DNA from: Variovorax sp. Root473
GTDB taxonomy: Bacteria > Pseudomonadota > Gammaproteobacteria > Burkholderiales > Burkholderiaceae_C
Assembly: GCF_001426505.1 (NCBI RefSeq)
Contig: NZ_LMEV01000017.1
Span: 44,971 to 108,970 of the forward strand
DNA: 64,000 nt
Reading direction: 5' to 3'
A model generated the notes under the pieces. The model was not told where the DNA came from, ran no database searches, and saw only the letters and a program-made list of their open reading frames with translations. This document shows positions 1 through 8,858 of the stretch, piece by piece. Positions within the stretch are counted from its first letter, which is position 1. Every line of letters starts with the position of its first letter. The translations under genes and the position numbers were made by a program.

Positions 1-23
1 CGCTTGAAGGAACCGCCTCGTTC

Positions 24-935
24 TCAGCGCCGCGAGGACACCACGATCCCGCCGACGATCAGCACGAAGGCGGCGCCGTGGTACCAGTGCGGCGCCTCGC
101 CCAGGAAGGCCGCCGACAGCACGGCCGCGAACAGCGGCGTGAGGTTCATGAAGATGCTCGCCGCCTGCGGGCCCGCGCGCTGCACGCCGGTGCCCCAGCA
201 GCGGTAGGCCAGCACGGCGGGGCCGATGCCGATGAACAGCATCGCTGCAATGAGGGGCCAGCCCAGGTCGATGTGGGCGTCGGTCAGCGTCCATTCGCCG
301 GCGGCCAGCGCACCCGACCATGCGAGGCCGAACACCAGCTGCGCCATCAGGAAGGCGGCCCAGTCGCCGCGCACGTCGGCGGGTTCGTGCGTGCGCGCGA
401 GCAACCAGCTGTAGAAGGCCCAGGCGATGGTGCCCACGATCATGTAGAGGTCGCCCGGCACCAGCCGCAGCGCCAGCAGCTGTTGCCACTCGCCGCGGCT
501 CAGGACCAGCAGCACGCCGAGCATCGACAGCAGCGCGCCGCCCACCGTGCGCCGGCTGGCGCGCGCGCCGAAGCACAGCGTGCCCACGGCCAGCATCCAC
601 AGCGGCAGGCTCGAGCCCACCAGCGTGACGTTGATCGGCGTGGAAGTCTGCAGCGCCAGGTACTGGAACGCGTTGTACAGGCCGATGCCCAGCAAGCCCA
701 GCAGCGCGTAGCGCTTCCAGTGCGCCCACAGCGGGCTGCTTCGCCGCAGCACCCACGCCGCCAGCGGCAGCAGCAGCACGAACGCGATCACCCAGCGCAC
801 GAAGTTCAGCGTCAGCGGCGACACCAGCGCGCGCACCAGGCGGCCGACCACGGCATTGCCGGCCCACAGCAGCGGCGGCACGGTGAGCAGAAGGGCGGTG
901 AGGGGCGTGAGGCGGTGATGCGATGCGGAAGACAT
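24..935 (-). CDS. EamA/DMT-family membrane transporter
   Basis: Predicted inner-membrane drug/metabolite transporter of the EamA type, 303 residues, the usual length for the family. The protein is almost wholly hydrophobic, with about ten membrane segments in two repeated halves. The first segment carries the typical LLWAGNAVVGR turn and the second repeat ends in a short basic tail. The ATG at 933-935 gives the canonical N-terminus; the reading frame stays open far upstream, but that part is the antisense shadow of the next gene. It diverges from the quinone oxidoreductase across about 120 bp. The substrate cannot be told from sequence; family members export amino acids or metabolites, or take up sugars. 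Confidence 0.85.
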   Translation of the reverse strand: MSSASHHRLTPLTALLLTVPPLLWAGNAVVGRLVRALVSPLTLNFVRWVIAFVLLLPLAAWVLRRSSPLWAHWKRYALLGLLGIGLYNAFQYLALQTSTPINVTLVGSSLPLWMLAVGTLCFGARASRRTVGGALLSMLGVLLVLSRGEWQQLLALRLVPGDLYMIVGTIAWAFYSWLLARTHEPADVRGDWAAFLMAQLVFGLAWSGALAAGEWTLTDAHIDLGWPLIAAMLFIGIGPAVLAYRCWGTGVQRAGPQAASIFMNLTPLFAAVLSAAFLGEAPHWYHGAAFVLIVGGIVVSSRR

Positions 936-1055
936 GGCCGCCGACTCTACCGGGGCCGCGACGTGTCCGCTCTTCACCCGGTGTGCGTCGTGAAAATCCC
1001 AAACGTGGCACGATGCCCGTCCCATTCTTTTTTCCCCTGCGTGGAGACAGCAACG

Positions 1056-2042
1056 ATGTTGAGCAAAGCCGTCCGTATCGACCGCCATGGCGGTCCCGAG
1101 GAACTGAAGGTCGTCGAGGTCGAGGTGGGCGAGCCCGGCCCCGGCGAGATCCGCATCCGTCACAAGGCCGTGGGCCTGAACTTCATCGACACCTACCAGC
1201 GCACCGGCCTGTACCCGTTCCAGATGCCGTTGCAGCTGGGCATGGAGGCCTCGGGCATCGTCGAGGCGGTGGGCGAGGGCGTGACGCACCTGAAGGTGGG
1301 TGACCGCGCCGCCTACGCGAGCCAGCCGCCGGGCGCGTATTGCGAGCTGCGCGTGATGCCCGCCAGGTGCGTGTGCAGGCTGCCCGACGACATCTCCTTC
1401 GAGACCGGCGCGGCCATGATGCTCAAGGGCCTCACCGCGCAGTACCTGCTGAAGAAGACGCTGCCGGCCGAAGGCCTGCAGCCCGGCGACTTCGTGCTGT
1501 TCCATGCGGCGGCGGGCGGCGTGGGCCTCATCGCGTGCCAGTGGGCCAAGGCGCTCGGCCTGCAGCTCATCGGCACGGCCGGCAGCGATGCCAAGTGCCA
1601 GCTCGCGCTGGCGCACGGCGCGGCGCACGCCATCAACTACAGCACAGAGAACTTCGCGGCACGCGTGAAGGAAATCACCGGTGGCCAGGGTGTGAAGGTG
1701 GTGTACGACTCGGTGGGCAAGGACACCTTCGAAGGCTCCGTCGACAGCCTGCGCCCCTTCGGCCTGCTCGCGATCTTCGGCAACGGCTCGGGCCCGGTGC
1801 CGCCGGTCAGCCTCGGCCTGCTGGCCTCGAAGGGTTCGCTCTACGTGACGCGTCCGACGCTGTTCACGCACATCGCCACGCGCGAGCGCACGCAGGCCAT
1901 GGCCGACGACCTCTTCGCGGTGGTGCAAAGCGGCGCGGTGAAGATACCCATCGACCAGCGCTACGCACTGGCCGACGTGCAGCAGGCGCACCGCGACCTC
2001 GAGGCGCGCAAGACCACGGGCTGCACGATCCTCACGCTCTGA
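1056..2042 (+). CDS. qor: NADPH:quinone oxidoreductase (zinc-independent MDR family)
   Basis: Cytoplasmic medium-chain dehydrogenase/reductase of 328 residues, matching Qor-type enzymes, which reduce quinones with NADPH. An N-terminal GroES-like domain (about 1-120) carries the family motif GLNFIDTYQRTGLYP. A Rossmann domain follows with the AAAGGVGLIACQWAKALG nucleotide-binding turn near residue 150. The zinc-binding cysteines of alcohol dehydrogenases are absent, as expected for this branch. The ATG at 1056 gives the conserved start; the open frame upstream is antisense to the exporter. Divergent from the EamA gene. It could be another MDR reductase, but the quinone-reductase family is well supported. 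Confidence 0.88.
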   Translation: MLSKAVRIDRHGGPEELKVVEVEVGEPGPGEIRIRHKAVGLNFIDTYQRTGLYPFQMPLQLGMEASGIVEAVGEGVTHLKVGDRAAYASQPPGAYCELRVMPARCVCRLPDDISFETGAAMMLKGLTAQYLLKKTLPAEGLQPGDFVLFHAAAGGVGLIACQWAKALGLQLIGTAGSDAKCQLALAHGAAHAINYSTENFAARVKEITGGQGVKVVYDSVGKDTFEGSVDSLRPFGLLAIFGNGSGPVPPVSLGLLASKGSLYVTRPTLFTHIATRERTQAMADDLFAVVQSGAVKIPIDQRYALADVQQAHRDLEARKTTGCTILTL

Positions 2043-2166
2043 GCCGGGCGGGGCGGGCCGGCGGGTGATGTCCTACGCGCGGTGGGGTGTCACACCTTCG
2101 ACGTGTGGCGGGGGCACTTTGTAGCCTCACTCGTCCCTTGTGCAGCCCCGTTGCAGAGCCCCGTCC

Positions 2167-2592
2167 ATGACCACCGTCCGCGCCTTCATCGTCGAAGACA
2201 ACCCCGCCTTGCGCGCGAGCCTGACCGGCACACTGCGCGAGATGGCGCGCATCGATCCGGTCGGCCAGGCCGAGTCGGAGGCCGAGGGCACGCGCTGGCT
2301 CACGCACAACCCGGCGCTCTGGGACCTGGCCATCGTCGACCTGTTCCTGGGCGACGGCACCGGCTACGGCCTGCTGCAGGCCTGCCGCAACCGCGATCCG
2401 AAACAGAAGATCGTGGTGCTCAGCAATCACGCCACGCCCGAGACGCGCCGCAAGTGCGCGCAGCTCGGCGCCGACGCGGTGTTCGACAAGGCCACCGAGG
2501 TCGAGGACCTGATCGACTACTGCGTGCGCCAGCGGCAGGAGCGCTTCTTCAGCGTGCCTTTGCCGTTGAAGAAGCCGGTGGCGCCTCACTGA
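2167..2592 (+). CDS. Receiver-only response regulator (CheY-like)
   Basis: A stand-alone phosphoacceptor receiver domain of about 141 residues with no output domain. Visible signature residues are the acidic pair E10-D11, the phosphoacceptor D58 in AIVDLFLGDG, S86 and the conserved lysine K108 in VFDK. The ATG at 2167 begins right before the first beta strand; a GTG at 2140 in frame would add nine residues. No histidine kinase lies nearby, so the partner is unknown. Its last 44 bp overlap the 3' end of the convergent LysR gene. The C-terminal tail after about residue 125 is short and basic and does not resemble a DNA-binding domain. Confidence 0.8.
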   Translation: MTTVRAFIVEDNPALRASLTGTLREMARIDPVGQAESEAEGTRWLTHNPALWDLAIVDLFLGDGTGYGLLQACRNRDPKQKIVVLSNHATPETRRKCAQLGADAVFDKATEVEDLIDYCVRQRQERFFSVPLPLKKPVAPH

Positions 2593-3475
2593 GGGCTGCC
2601 GTCTCGCGCACCATGCGCCAGACCCGCTGCGCCAGCGGCGACAGTTCGCGGTTGCGGCGCCGGATCAGCATGATCGCGCGCTGCACGTTCGGCACCAGCG
2701 GACGAACCACCAGCCGCGCCAGCCCCTCTGGCGGCAGCGAGAGCCCCGGCATCACGCTGATGCCGATGCCGGCCTCGACCATGCGAAACACGGTGGTCGC
2801 ATGGCCCAGCTGCTGCTTCACGTCGCAGTGTGCGCCGTGCCGCTCCAGCGCCTGGTCGATGAGGCGCCGGCTGCCCGACGCGTGATCGAGAAGCACCAGC
2901 GGCTGACCGTCAAGCGCGGACCAGTTCACCGACGCCTTCTGCGTCAGCCGATGGCCCGGCAGCGTCACCACCATGAAGGGGTCGGCCAGGATCGATTCGC
3001 AGTGCAGATCCTCGGCTTCGGAGGGCTCGATCACCACACCGAAATCGACCTCGCCGCTGCGCACGCTGTCCAGCACGTCCTGCTGGATGCGGTCGAGCAG
3101 CAGGAACTGGATGCCCGGCGCCTGCACCGCGCAGGCGGCGATGCAGTCGGGCATGAGGTTGGCCGAGAGCGTGGGGCTGCTCGCCACGCGCACCTTGCCG
3201 CCGCGCGCACTGGCCAGGCCCGCCACGTCCTGCAAGGTCTGGTCGAGTTCGTCGAGCACCCGGTCGAGCCGGGCCGCGAACGACTGGCCAGCGTCGGTCA
3301 GCACCACCTCGCGCGTCGTGCGGTCGAGCAGCTTGAGGCCCAGCTGGGCTTCGAGCTCCGAGATCGACCGGCTCACCGCCGGCTGGCTCAGGCCCACCTG
3401 GTCGCCGGCGCGGCTGAAGTTGCGGCCCTCGGCCACGCAGCGGAAGACGCGAAGTTGGCGAAGTGTGACGTTCAT
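2549..3475 (-). CDS. LysR-family transcriptional regulator
   Basis: Standard LysR-type regulator of 308 residues. The N-terminal winged helix-turn-helix (about 1-60, with SRAGDQVGLSQPAVSRSISE) is followed by a periplasmic-binding-protein-like effector domain (about 90-295). It diverges from the bile-acid-symporter-like gene across 61 bp of unusually AT-rich DNA, which suggests that it controls that transporter and itself. Its 3' end overlaps the receiver-only regulator by 44 bp. The effector is unknown. Confidence 0.87.
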   Translation of the reverse strand: MNVTLRQLRVFRCVAEGRNFSRAGDQVGLSQPAVSRSISELEAQLGLKLLDRTTREVVLTDAGQSFAARLDRVLDELDQTLQDVAGLASARGGKVRVASSPTLSANLMPDCIAACAVQAPGIQFLLLDRIQQDVLDSVRSGEVDFGVVIEPSEAEDLHCESILADPFMVVTLPGHRLTQKASVNWSALDGQPLVLLDHASGSRRLIDQALERHGAHCDVKQQLGHATTVFRMVEAGIGISVMPGLSLPPEGLARLVVRPLVPNVQRAIMLIRRRNRELSPLAQRVWRMVRETAALSEAPPASSTAKAR

Positions 3476-3536
3476 GCGCTCAAATCATATATCCATCCGA
3501 TAAATCCATTTCTCTTTTGAATGGCCGGAAGGTCCA
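3476..3536. promoter_or_regulatory. Divergent intergenic region between lysR and SBF-like transporter
   Basis: A 61-bp AT-rich spacer, in sharp contrast to the surrounding GC-rich sequence. It contains ATATATCCATCC and GATAAATCC stretches and must hold both divergent promoters and probably the LysR operator. A GGAAGG ribosome site at about 3527-3532 precedes the ATG at 3537. Exact boxes are not assigned. Confidence 0.5.
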
Positions 3537-4553
3537 ATGCAGGCCATGGCACGTTCACGCTTTCTCCCCGACAACTTCACGATCGCGCTCGTCGTGGTCG
3601 TCGCCTTGGCCAGCCTGCTGCCCGCAAGCGGGCGCGTGGCGCATTTCTTCGAGGGCCTGACCACGGTCGCGATCGGGCTGCTGTTCTTCCTGCACGGCGC
3701 CAAGCTGTCGCGCGAGGCGATCCTCGCGGGCATCATGCATTGGCGGCTGCACCTGCTCGTGTTCGCCTGCACCTTCGTGATGTTCCCGCTGCTGGGGCTC
3801 GCGCTGCGCCCGGCGCTGGCGCCGCTGGTGACGCCGCAGCTCTACACGGGCGTGCTGTTTCTCTGCGTGCTGCCGGCGACGGTGCAGTCGGCCATTGCCT
3901 TCACGGCGATGGCGCGGGGGAACATGCCGGCGGCGATCTGCAGCGCGTCGGCCTCGACCTTGCTGGGCGTGTTCATCACGCCGGTGCTGGTGAGCCTGGT
4001 GGTCTTGCCTGAAGGCGGCGCGGTGGCGTCGTCTTCGTCGCTCGACGCGATCGGGCGCATCCTGCTGCAGCTGCTGGTGCCCTTCGTCATCGGGCACCTG
4101 TCGCGCCCGGTGATCGGCAAGTGGATCCAGAAGCGCGCCGCGGTGCTGAAGTTCGTGGACCAGGGCTCGATCCTGCTGGTGGTCTACACGGCGTTCAGCG
4201 CGGCGGTGATCGAAGGGCTCTGGAAGCAGATCCCTGTGAGCGCGTTGCTCGGCCTGCTGCTGGTGTGCGGCGTGCTGCTGGCGCTCGCGCTGGGGCTCAC
4301 GACCTTCATGGCGCGGCGCTTCGGCTTCAACGTCGAGGACGAGACCACCATTGTCTTCTGCGGCTCGAAGAAGAGCCTGGCCAGCGGGATTCCGATGGCG
4401 AAGGTGCTGTTCGCCTCGCACGCCGTGGGTGCGATCGTGCTGCCGCTGATGCTGTTCCACCAGATGCAGCTGATGGTCTGCGCGGTGCTGGCGCAGCGCT
4501 ATGCGCGGCGCACTGCCGCAGCCACCGCATCCGCGTTGCGCACGGCCGAGTAA
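3537..4553 (+). CDS. Bile acid:sodium symporter-like transporter (SBF-like, YfeH type)
   Basis: Polytopic inner-membrane protein of 338 residues with about nine or ten membrane segments, of the SBF-like family related to the eukaryotic SLC10A7 and bacterial YfeH. Typical stretches are LLFFLHGAKLSREA near residue 47 and the later FCGSKKSLASGIPMAK crossover motif, which in this superfamily lines the substrate/sodium site. ATG 3537 has a GGAAGG ribosome site; an alternative ATG lies nine bases on. Divergent from a LysR gene that probably regulates it. The substrate is unknown; bile acids are not implied. Confidence 0.85.
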   Translation: MQAMARSRFLPDNFTIALVVVVALASLLPASGRVAHFFEGLTTVAIGLLFFLHGAKLSREAILAGIMHWRLHLLVFACTFVMFPLLGLALRPALAPLVTPQLYTGVLFLCVLPATVQSAIAFTAMARGNMPAAICSASASTLLGVFITPVLVSLVVLPEGGAVASSSSLDAIGRILLQLLVPFVIGHLSRPVIGKWIQKRAAVLKFVDQGSILLVVYTAFSAAVIEGLWKQIPVSALLGLLLVCGVLLALALGLTTFMARRFGFNVEDETTIVFCGSKKSLASGIPMAKVLFASHAVGAIVLPLMLFHQMQLMVCAVLAQRYARRTAAATASALRTAE

Positions 4554-4583
4554 TTTTTCCGGCGAGGCCCGGCAGGCCCGGGC

Positions 4584-5549
4584 TCAGTCGACCGAGGTGT
4601 GCGTCGGTCCCGAAGCAGCCGGGGGAGCCGACATACCCGCAAGTTCGAGGACTTCGAGCGCCGCGTACTCCTCCGCCAGGAAATCCATCAGCTTGCGCAC
4701 CGACGGCAGCAGGCCGCGGCGCGACGGGAACACCGCATGCACGATGCCGCTGCGCGGCGCCCATTGAGGCAGCGCATCGACCAGGCGGCCGGCCTGCAGG
4801 TCGTCGCGCACCATCATCGTCGGCATCTTGGCCACGCCCACGCCCTGCAAGGCGGCATGCCGCAGCGCGGCCATGTCGTCGGTCACCAGGCGGGGTCGGT
4901 GGCGCACCTCGGCGCTCGCGCCGTCGGGGCCTTCGAGCGACCAGGTGTGGTGCGGCTGGGCCGGGCCGAGGTCCAGGCTGGGCAGCAGGCCGATGTCGGC
5001 CGGGCTGGCCGGCGCCGTCAGGCCTTCGAGCAGCCGCGGGTGGGCCACCAGCCGCTGCGTGCTGTGGCCGAGCACCTTCATCACCAGGTCGGTGTCTTCG
5101 AGCGGTGGAAAGCGCACGCGCAGCGCGAGGTCGAAGCCCTCGCGGATCACGTCGACGCGGCGGTTGGTGCTCTCGAGTTGAACCGTCACGCGCGGGCATT
5201 CGGTCATGAACCGCGCGAGCATCTCGGCCACCTGGTAGTCCACCAGCGCCGGCGGGCACGACAGCCGCACCAACCCCTGCGGCTGGGCCTGCAGGCGGTC
5301 GATGGCCTCCTGCGCGGCGTCGGCCTCGACCAGCATGGCCACGCAGTGCTCGTAGTACTGGCGGCCGATGTCGGTGACGCTGAAGCGGCGCGTGGAGCGC
5401 TGGATGAGGCGCACGCCCAACCGCTCTTCGAGCAGCGCGATGCGCCGGCTCAGGCTCGACTTGGGCACGCTGAGCGCGCGGCCGGCCGGGGCAAAGCCGC
5501 CGTGGTCGACCACCTGGGCGTAGTAGTAGAGGTCGTTCAGGTCGCGCAT
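4584..5549 (-). CDS. LysR-family transcriptional regulator (next to pirin)
   Basis: LysR-type regulator of about 321 residues. The winged helix region reads MRDLNDLYYYAQ, then GGFAPAGRALSVPKSSLSRR, typical of the subgroup that controls divergent pirin or quinone reductase genes. The C-terminal effector-binding domain runs from about residue 90. The ATG at 5547-5549 gives the canonical start; 21 further codons upstream are open but have no family similarity. The divergent arrangement with the pirin gene 148 bp away suggests that it controls it. Confidence 0.86.
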   Translation of the reverse strand: MRDLNDLYYYAQVVDHGGFAPAGRALSVPKSSLSRRIALLEERLGVRLIQRSTRRFSVTDIGRQYYEHCVAMLVEADAAQEAIDRLQAQPQGLVRLSCPPALVDYQVAEMLARFMTECPRVTVQLESTNRRVDVIREGFDLALRVRFPPLEDTDLVMKVLGHSTQRLVAHPRLLEGLTAPASPADIGLLPSLDLGPAQPHHTWSLEGPDGASAEVRHRPRLVTDDMAALRHAALQGVGVAKMPTMMVRDDLQAGRLVDALPQWAPRSGIVHAVFPSRRGLLPSVRKLMDFLAEEYAALEVLELAGMSAPPAASGPTHTSVD

Positions 5550-5697
5550 GGCTGGGGCCCTCCGTGCCGTTGATCGTTCGCCAGATGGAACGATGAGGGC
5601 GAATTCTGGCATCTACTCAAGGCATCGTTGCGGCCCCATCCTTGATCGATGGCTTTCCCGTTCCGGGTGAGCCGCCAGATGGAAAGGAACACAGACC

Positions 5698-6576
5698 ATG
5701 AAGAAGATCCTCGGCACCTACAGCGCACCGCGCCCGCACTGGGTGGGCGACGGTTTTCCCGTGCGCTCGCTGTTCAGCTACGACACGCTGGGCCGCCACG
5801 CCAGCCCCTTTTTGCTGCTGGACTACGCCGGCCCGGCCCAGTTCACGCCGACCGATCAGCCGCGCGGCGTGGGCCAGCACCCGCACCGCGGCTTCGAGAC
5901 CGTGACCATCGTCTACAAGGGCGAGGTGTCGCACCGCGACTCGACCGGGCAGGGCGGCACCATCGGCCCCGGCGACGTGCAGTGGATGACCGCGGGCGCG
6001 GGCATCCTGCACGAGGAGTTCCATTCCGAAGCGTTCACGCGCGACGGCGGCGAGCTGGAGATGGTGCAGCTGTGGGTCAACCTGCCCGCCAAGGACAAGA
6101 TGGCCACGCCCGGCTACCAGGCCATCGTCGATGCGCAGATTCCGTCGGTGCCGCTGCCAGAAGGTGCGGGCAGCGTGCGCGTGATTGCAGGCGACTACCT
6201 TGGCAACAAGGGACCGGCCCGCACCTTCACGCCCATCAACGTGTGGGACCTGCGCCTGAACCCGGGTGCACTGGTGACGCTGCCGGTGCCCGAAGGCCAT
6301 GCCGCCGCCATCGTGGTGCTGCGCGGCACGGTGCAGGTGAACGGGGAGGCGGTCGTGCGCGACGCGCAGATGGTGCTGCTCGACCGCGCGGGCGATGCGC
6401 TGACGCTGGACGCCAACAACGACGCGGTGGTGCTGCTGCTCAGCGGCGAGCCGATCGACGAACCCATCGTCGGCCACGGCCCGTTCGTGATGAACACGCG
6501 CGACGAGATCGTGCAGGCGATGCAGGACTTCGGCAGCGGGAAGTTCGGGCAGATGCCGGAGGCTGCGGCGCACTGA
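5698..6576 (+). CDS. Pirin family protein
   Basis: Bicupin of the pirin family, 292 residues. The N-terminal cupin carries the metal-binding set in PRGVGQHPHRGFETVTI (about 60-75) and ILHEEFHS (about 102-109), which in pirins coordinates iron. The C-terminal cupin starts near residue 170. Bacterial pirins have been described as quercetinases or redox-sensing regulators; which applies here cannot be told. The ATG has an AAAGGA ribosome site about 10 bp upstream. The gene is divergent from a LysR regulator and convergent with ureG. Confidence 0.88.
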   Translation: MKKILGTYSAPRPHWVGDGFPVRSLFSYDTLGRHASPFLLLDYAGPAQFTPTDQPRGVGQHPHRGFETVTIVYKGEVSHRDSTGQGGTIGPGDVQWMTAGAGILHEEFHSEAFTRDGGELEMVQLWVNLPAKDKMATPGYQAIVDAQIPSVPLPEGAGSVRVIAGDYLGNKGPARTFTPINVWDLRLNPGALVTLPVPEGHAAAIVVLRGTVQVNGEAVVRDAQMVLLDRAGDALTLDANNDAVVLLLSGEPIDEPIVGHGPFVMNTRDEIVQAMQDFGSGKFGQMPEAAAH

Positions 6577-6581
6577 GCGGC

Positions 6582-6616
6582 CGCCGCCGCCTTGATTGAA
6601 AAAATCAGGCGGCGGT
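6582..6616. terminator. Bidirectional stem-loop between pirin gene and ureG
   Basis: An inverted repeat of CCGCCGCC-TTGATT against AATCA-GGCGGCGG with a short A-rich loop. It lies just after the pirin stop and overlaps the ureG stop codon (6605-6607). One bulged T interrupts the stem. The position between two convergent genes fits a shared terminator, though a long U tract is lacking. Confidence 0.55.
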
Positions 6617-7255
6617 GAGCATGCCGCGTTCTTCGATGAAGGCGACCACCTCGGCGACGCCTGTGAGCGTCTTGAGGTTGGTCATCACGTAGGGGCGCTG
6701 GCGGCGCATGCGCTGGGTGTCCTGTTCCATCACGTCGAGGTTCGCGCCGACATAAGGCGCGAGGTCGGTCTTGTTGATGACGAACAGGTCGCTCTTGGTG
6801 ATGCCGGGGCCGCCCTTGCGCGGGATCTTTTCGCCGGCGGCCACATCGATCACGTAGATGGTGAGGTCCGACAGCTCGGGGCTGAAGGTGGCCGCGAGGT
6901 TGTCGCCGCCCGACTCGACGAACACGATGTCGGCGTCGGGAAAGTCCTCGAGCATGCGGTCGATGGCTTCGAGGTTGATCGACGCGTCTTCGCGGATCGC
7001 GGTGTGCGGGCAGCCGCCGGTTTCCACGCCCATGATGCGTTCGGCCGGCAGCGCGCCGGCCACGGTGAGCAGGCGCTGGTCTTCCTTGGTGTAGATGTCG
7101 TTGGTGATGGCGACCAGGTCGTATTGGTCTCGCATCGCCTTGCAGAGCATTTCGAGCAGCGTGGTCTTTCCCGAGCCGACGGGGCCGCCGATGCCCACGC
7201 GCAGCGGCGGGAGCTTCTTGGTGCGGTTCGGAATGTGGTGCAGGGCGGAGGTCAT
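6605..7255 (-). CDS. ureG: Urease accessory GTPase UreG
   Basis: SIMIBI-class GTPase of 216 residues that powers nickel delivery into apo-urease in complex with UreD, UreF and UreE. The P-loop [11 protein letters not shown] starts near residue 23, and the metal-binding [11 protein letters not shown] stretch with the CPH motif is intact. VESGGDN and the [11 protein letters not shown] specificity motif are also present. It is last in the ureE-ureF-ureG unit, 21 bp after ureF. It ends at a hairpin shared with the pirin gene. Complete and typical. Confidence 0.95.
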   Translation of the reverse strand: MTSALHHIPNRTKKLPPLRVGIGGPVGSGKTTLLEMLCKAMRDQYDLVAITNDIYTKEDQRLLTVAGALPAERIMGVETGGCPHTAIREDASINLEAIDRMLEDFPDADIVFVESGGDNLAATFSPELSDLTIYVIDVAAGEKIPRKGGPGITKSDLFVINKTDLAPYVGANLDVMEQDTQRMRRQRPYVMTNLKTLTGVAEVVAFIEERGMLTAA

Positions 7256-7276
7256 GGGCGGAAAGGTCCGGTTCGG

Positions 7277-7948
7277 TCAGCTTCGAAAGAGGCGGGAATA
7301 TTGTGTTTCATGGCGGGCCGACAACACCGCCAGCAGGGGCGCGAAGGCCTGGCGCTCGTCGTCGCTCAGGTGCATCGCACGGTCGACGGCCGCAGGGATT
7401 TCGTTCGCCAGCCGCGCGAGGATGCGCTGGCCCGCGCTCTGGCCCAGTGGCACGGCCTTGACGGCGGCGGCGACCATGTTCTCGGCCCAGCCGAAGGCGA
7501 AGGCCAGGCAGCCGTCTTGCACGGTGGCTTCGGTGCGGCTGGCCGCGAACGCAAAGGCCACGGGGTAGGTCGCGGGCAGGCCGGCGAAGACCTCGGCCGT
7601 GTCGGCATGGTGCAGCTTCAGCCACTCGACGAAGGAGCGGCCCATCTGCTCGGTCTGCAGGAAGAATTCGGCGGATTCGCGGGTGTGCAGCACCCAGTCG
7701 TTGAGGGTGCGGATGCGTTGTGCGTCGTTCGCGCGCCAGGCGGTGATCGCCTGGGCGGCCAGGGCGAGGTCGCCGCGCGCGAAGCTCAGGTGCAGCTGGT
7801 CGGAGAGCCACTCGGTGGCGCTGGCTTCGGCGTCGATGCCGGCCCATTCGACTGCGGCCTCGATGCCCTCGGAGTACGAGAAGCCTCCCACGGGCAGGGC
7901 GGGGGAGGCGAGCCAGATGAGCTGGAGGAGGCTGTGCGGGGGGGGCAT
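7277..7948 (-). CDS. ureF: Urease accessory protein UreF
   Basis: All-helical accessory protein of about 223 residues that acts in the UreD-UreF-UreG maturation complex as a fidelity checkpoint for UreG GTPase. The typical start [24 protein letters not shown] is at residues 6-29. ATG 7946-7948 was chosen because the 35 codons open upstream lie inside a long inverted repeat and show no UreF similarity. The gene is separated from ureE by a 141-bp gap that holds this repeat, and from ureG by 21 bp. Confidence 0.93.
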   Translation of the reverse strand: MPPPHSLLQLIWLASPALPVGGFSYSEGIEAAVEWAGIDAEASATEWLSDQLHLSFARGDLALAAQAITAWRANDAQRIRTLNDWVLHTRESAEFFLQTEQMGRSFVEWLKLHHADTAEVFAGLPATYPVAFAFAASRTEATVQDGCLAFAFGWAENMVAAAVKAVPLGQSAGQRILARLANEIPAAVDRAMHLSDDERQAFAPLLAVLSARHETQYSRLFRS

Positions 7949-7970
7949 TCTTGCGCTGTGGTTCAGGGCG

Positions 7971-8070
7971 CGTGCGCAGGCCACCGGGTACTTCCCTCCG
8001 CGAATGTCCCCCGGGGCTTCGCCCCTCCTCCTTGATTTCGCTGCGGGAAGCACCCAGTGTCCTGCGCACG
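7971..8070. repeat. 100-bp imperfect inverted repeat (REP/MITE-like) between ureE and ureF
   Basis: Two 34-nt arms, 7971-8004 and 8037-8070, are reverse complements at 29 of 34 positions by eye. The outer ten bases CGTGCGCAGG and the inner CGAA end match exactly. The 32-nt centre is rich in CCCCGGGGCTTCGCCCC-type sequence, which can form its own small hairpin. No other copy was seen in this window. The symmetry and intergenic position suggest a non-autonomous repeat element or an mRNA-stabilising structure inside the ureEFG unit. Confidence 0.7.
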
Positions 8071-8089
8071 GGAAGGGCGATGGGTCATT

Positions 8090-8674
8090 TCAGTGTGAGT
8101 GGCCGTGATCGTCGTCGAGCAGTTCGGGGGCGAGCACGAGGGGCTTCGGGCCGCTCTTGACGTGGGAATGCCCGTGGTCGTGGTCGTGGTCGTGACTGTG
8201 GCCGCCATGCGAGTGCCCCTGCGATCCGTACGCGCCGCCTTCGGGTTCGAAGGCTTCCTCGACCGCGACGACGATCAGATGCATCGAGCGCAGCATGTCG
8301 GCCAGCACGTGGTCGGGTTCGATCTTCAGGTGGTCGGGCTTGAGCTCGATCGGCACATGCCGGTTGCCCAGGTGATAGGCCGCGCGCGTCAGGTCGAACG
8401 GCGTGCCGTGCGCCGTGCAGTGCGTGATGCGCAGCACCGGCTGCGGCGCCGCGATCACGCGCACCAGCGAGCCGTCTTCCGCGACCAGCACGTCGCCGCC
8501 GCGCACCGCGGTGCCGCGCGGCAGGAAGATGCCGATCTGCCGGCCCTGCGAGTCGGTGGCGTCGAAACGGCTTTTCTGGCGCACGTCCCAGTCGAGTTCG
8601 ATGGTGGCGGCACGCTTGAGCAGCACGGGCGCGAGACCGCGGCCCTGGGGCATGAGTTTGTTGGCGGTGAGCAT
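8090..8674 (-). CDS. ureE: Urease accessory protein UreE (His-rich nickel chaperone)
   Basis: Nickel-binding metallochaperone of 194 residues that passes Ni2+ to UreG. An N-terminal peptide-binding domain (about 1-75) is followed by the metal-binding domain. The C-terminal tail has a dense cluster of GHSH, HDHDHDH and final HGHSH repeats, about twelve histidines in the last 45 residues, as in Klebsiella-type UreE. ATG 8672-8674 matches the family start MLTANKL; the 62 open codons upstream are not conserved. It begins the ureEFG unit and diverges from an araC-type gene, so it is separated from ureABC by two opposite-strand genes. Confidence 0.93.
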   Translation of the reverse strand: MLTANKLMPQGRGLAPVLLKRAATIELDWDVRQKSRFDATDSQGRQIGIFLPRGTAVRGGDVLVAEDGSLVRVIAAPQPVLRITHCTAHGTPFDLTRAAYHLGNRHVPIELKPDHLKIEPDHVLADMLRSMHLIVVAVEEAFEPEGGAYGSQGHSHGGHSHDHDHDHGHSHVKSGPKPLVLAPELLDDDHGHSH

Positions 8675-8858
8675 GGCGGGTTGCGGGGTCGGATGAGGCC
8701 GATGAATGTAGCGCCTCTTGCAGCCCTGTTCGGCGTGGTGTCCCAAGCCCGTCGGCGAGGCCAACGTGCAGGGAACGGGCTTTCCTCCGTTAGCAAATAT
8801 CGGGCCTTGTGGACTCGGGGGCTTGCCTGCGCGCCCCATCCGCCCCAGCATCCGCCTC

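Noticed and set aside
2086-2096. GGTGT-C-ACACC palindrome before the receiver-only gene
   Set aside because: Short, GC-rich and without a partner site or clear promoter; likely chance.
8170-8200. Short tandem GTGGTC-type repeat
   Set aside because: It encodes the His-Asp run in the UreE tail and needs no other explanation, although it could be slippage-prone.
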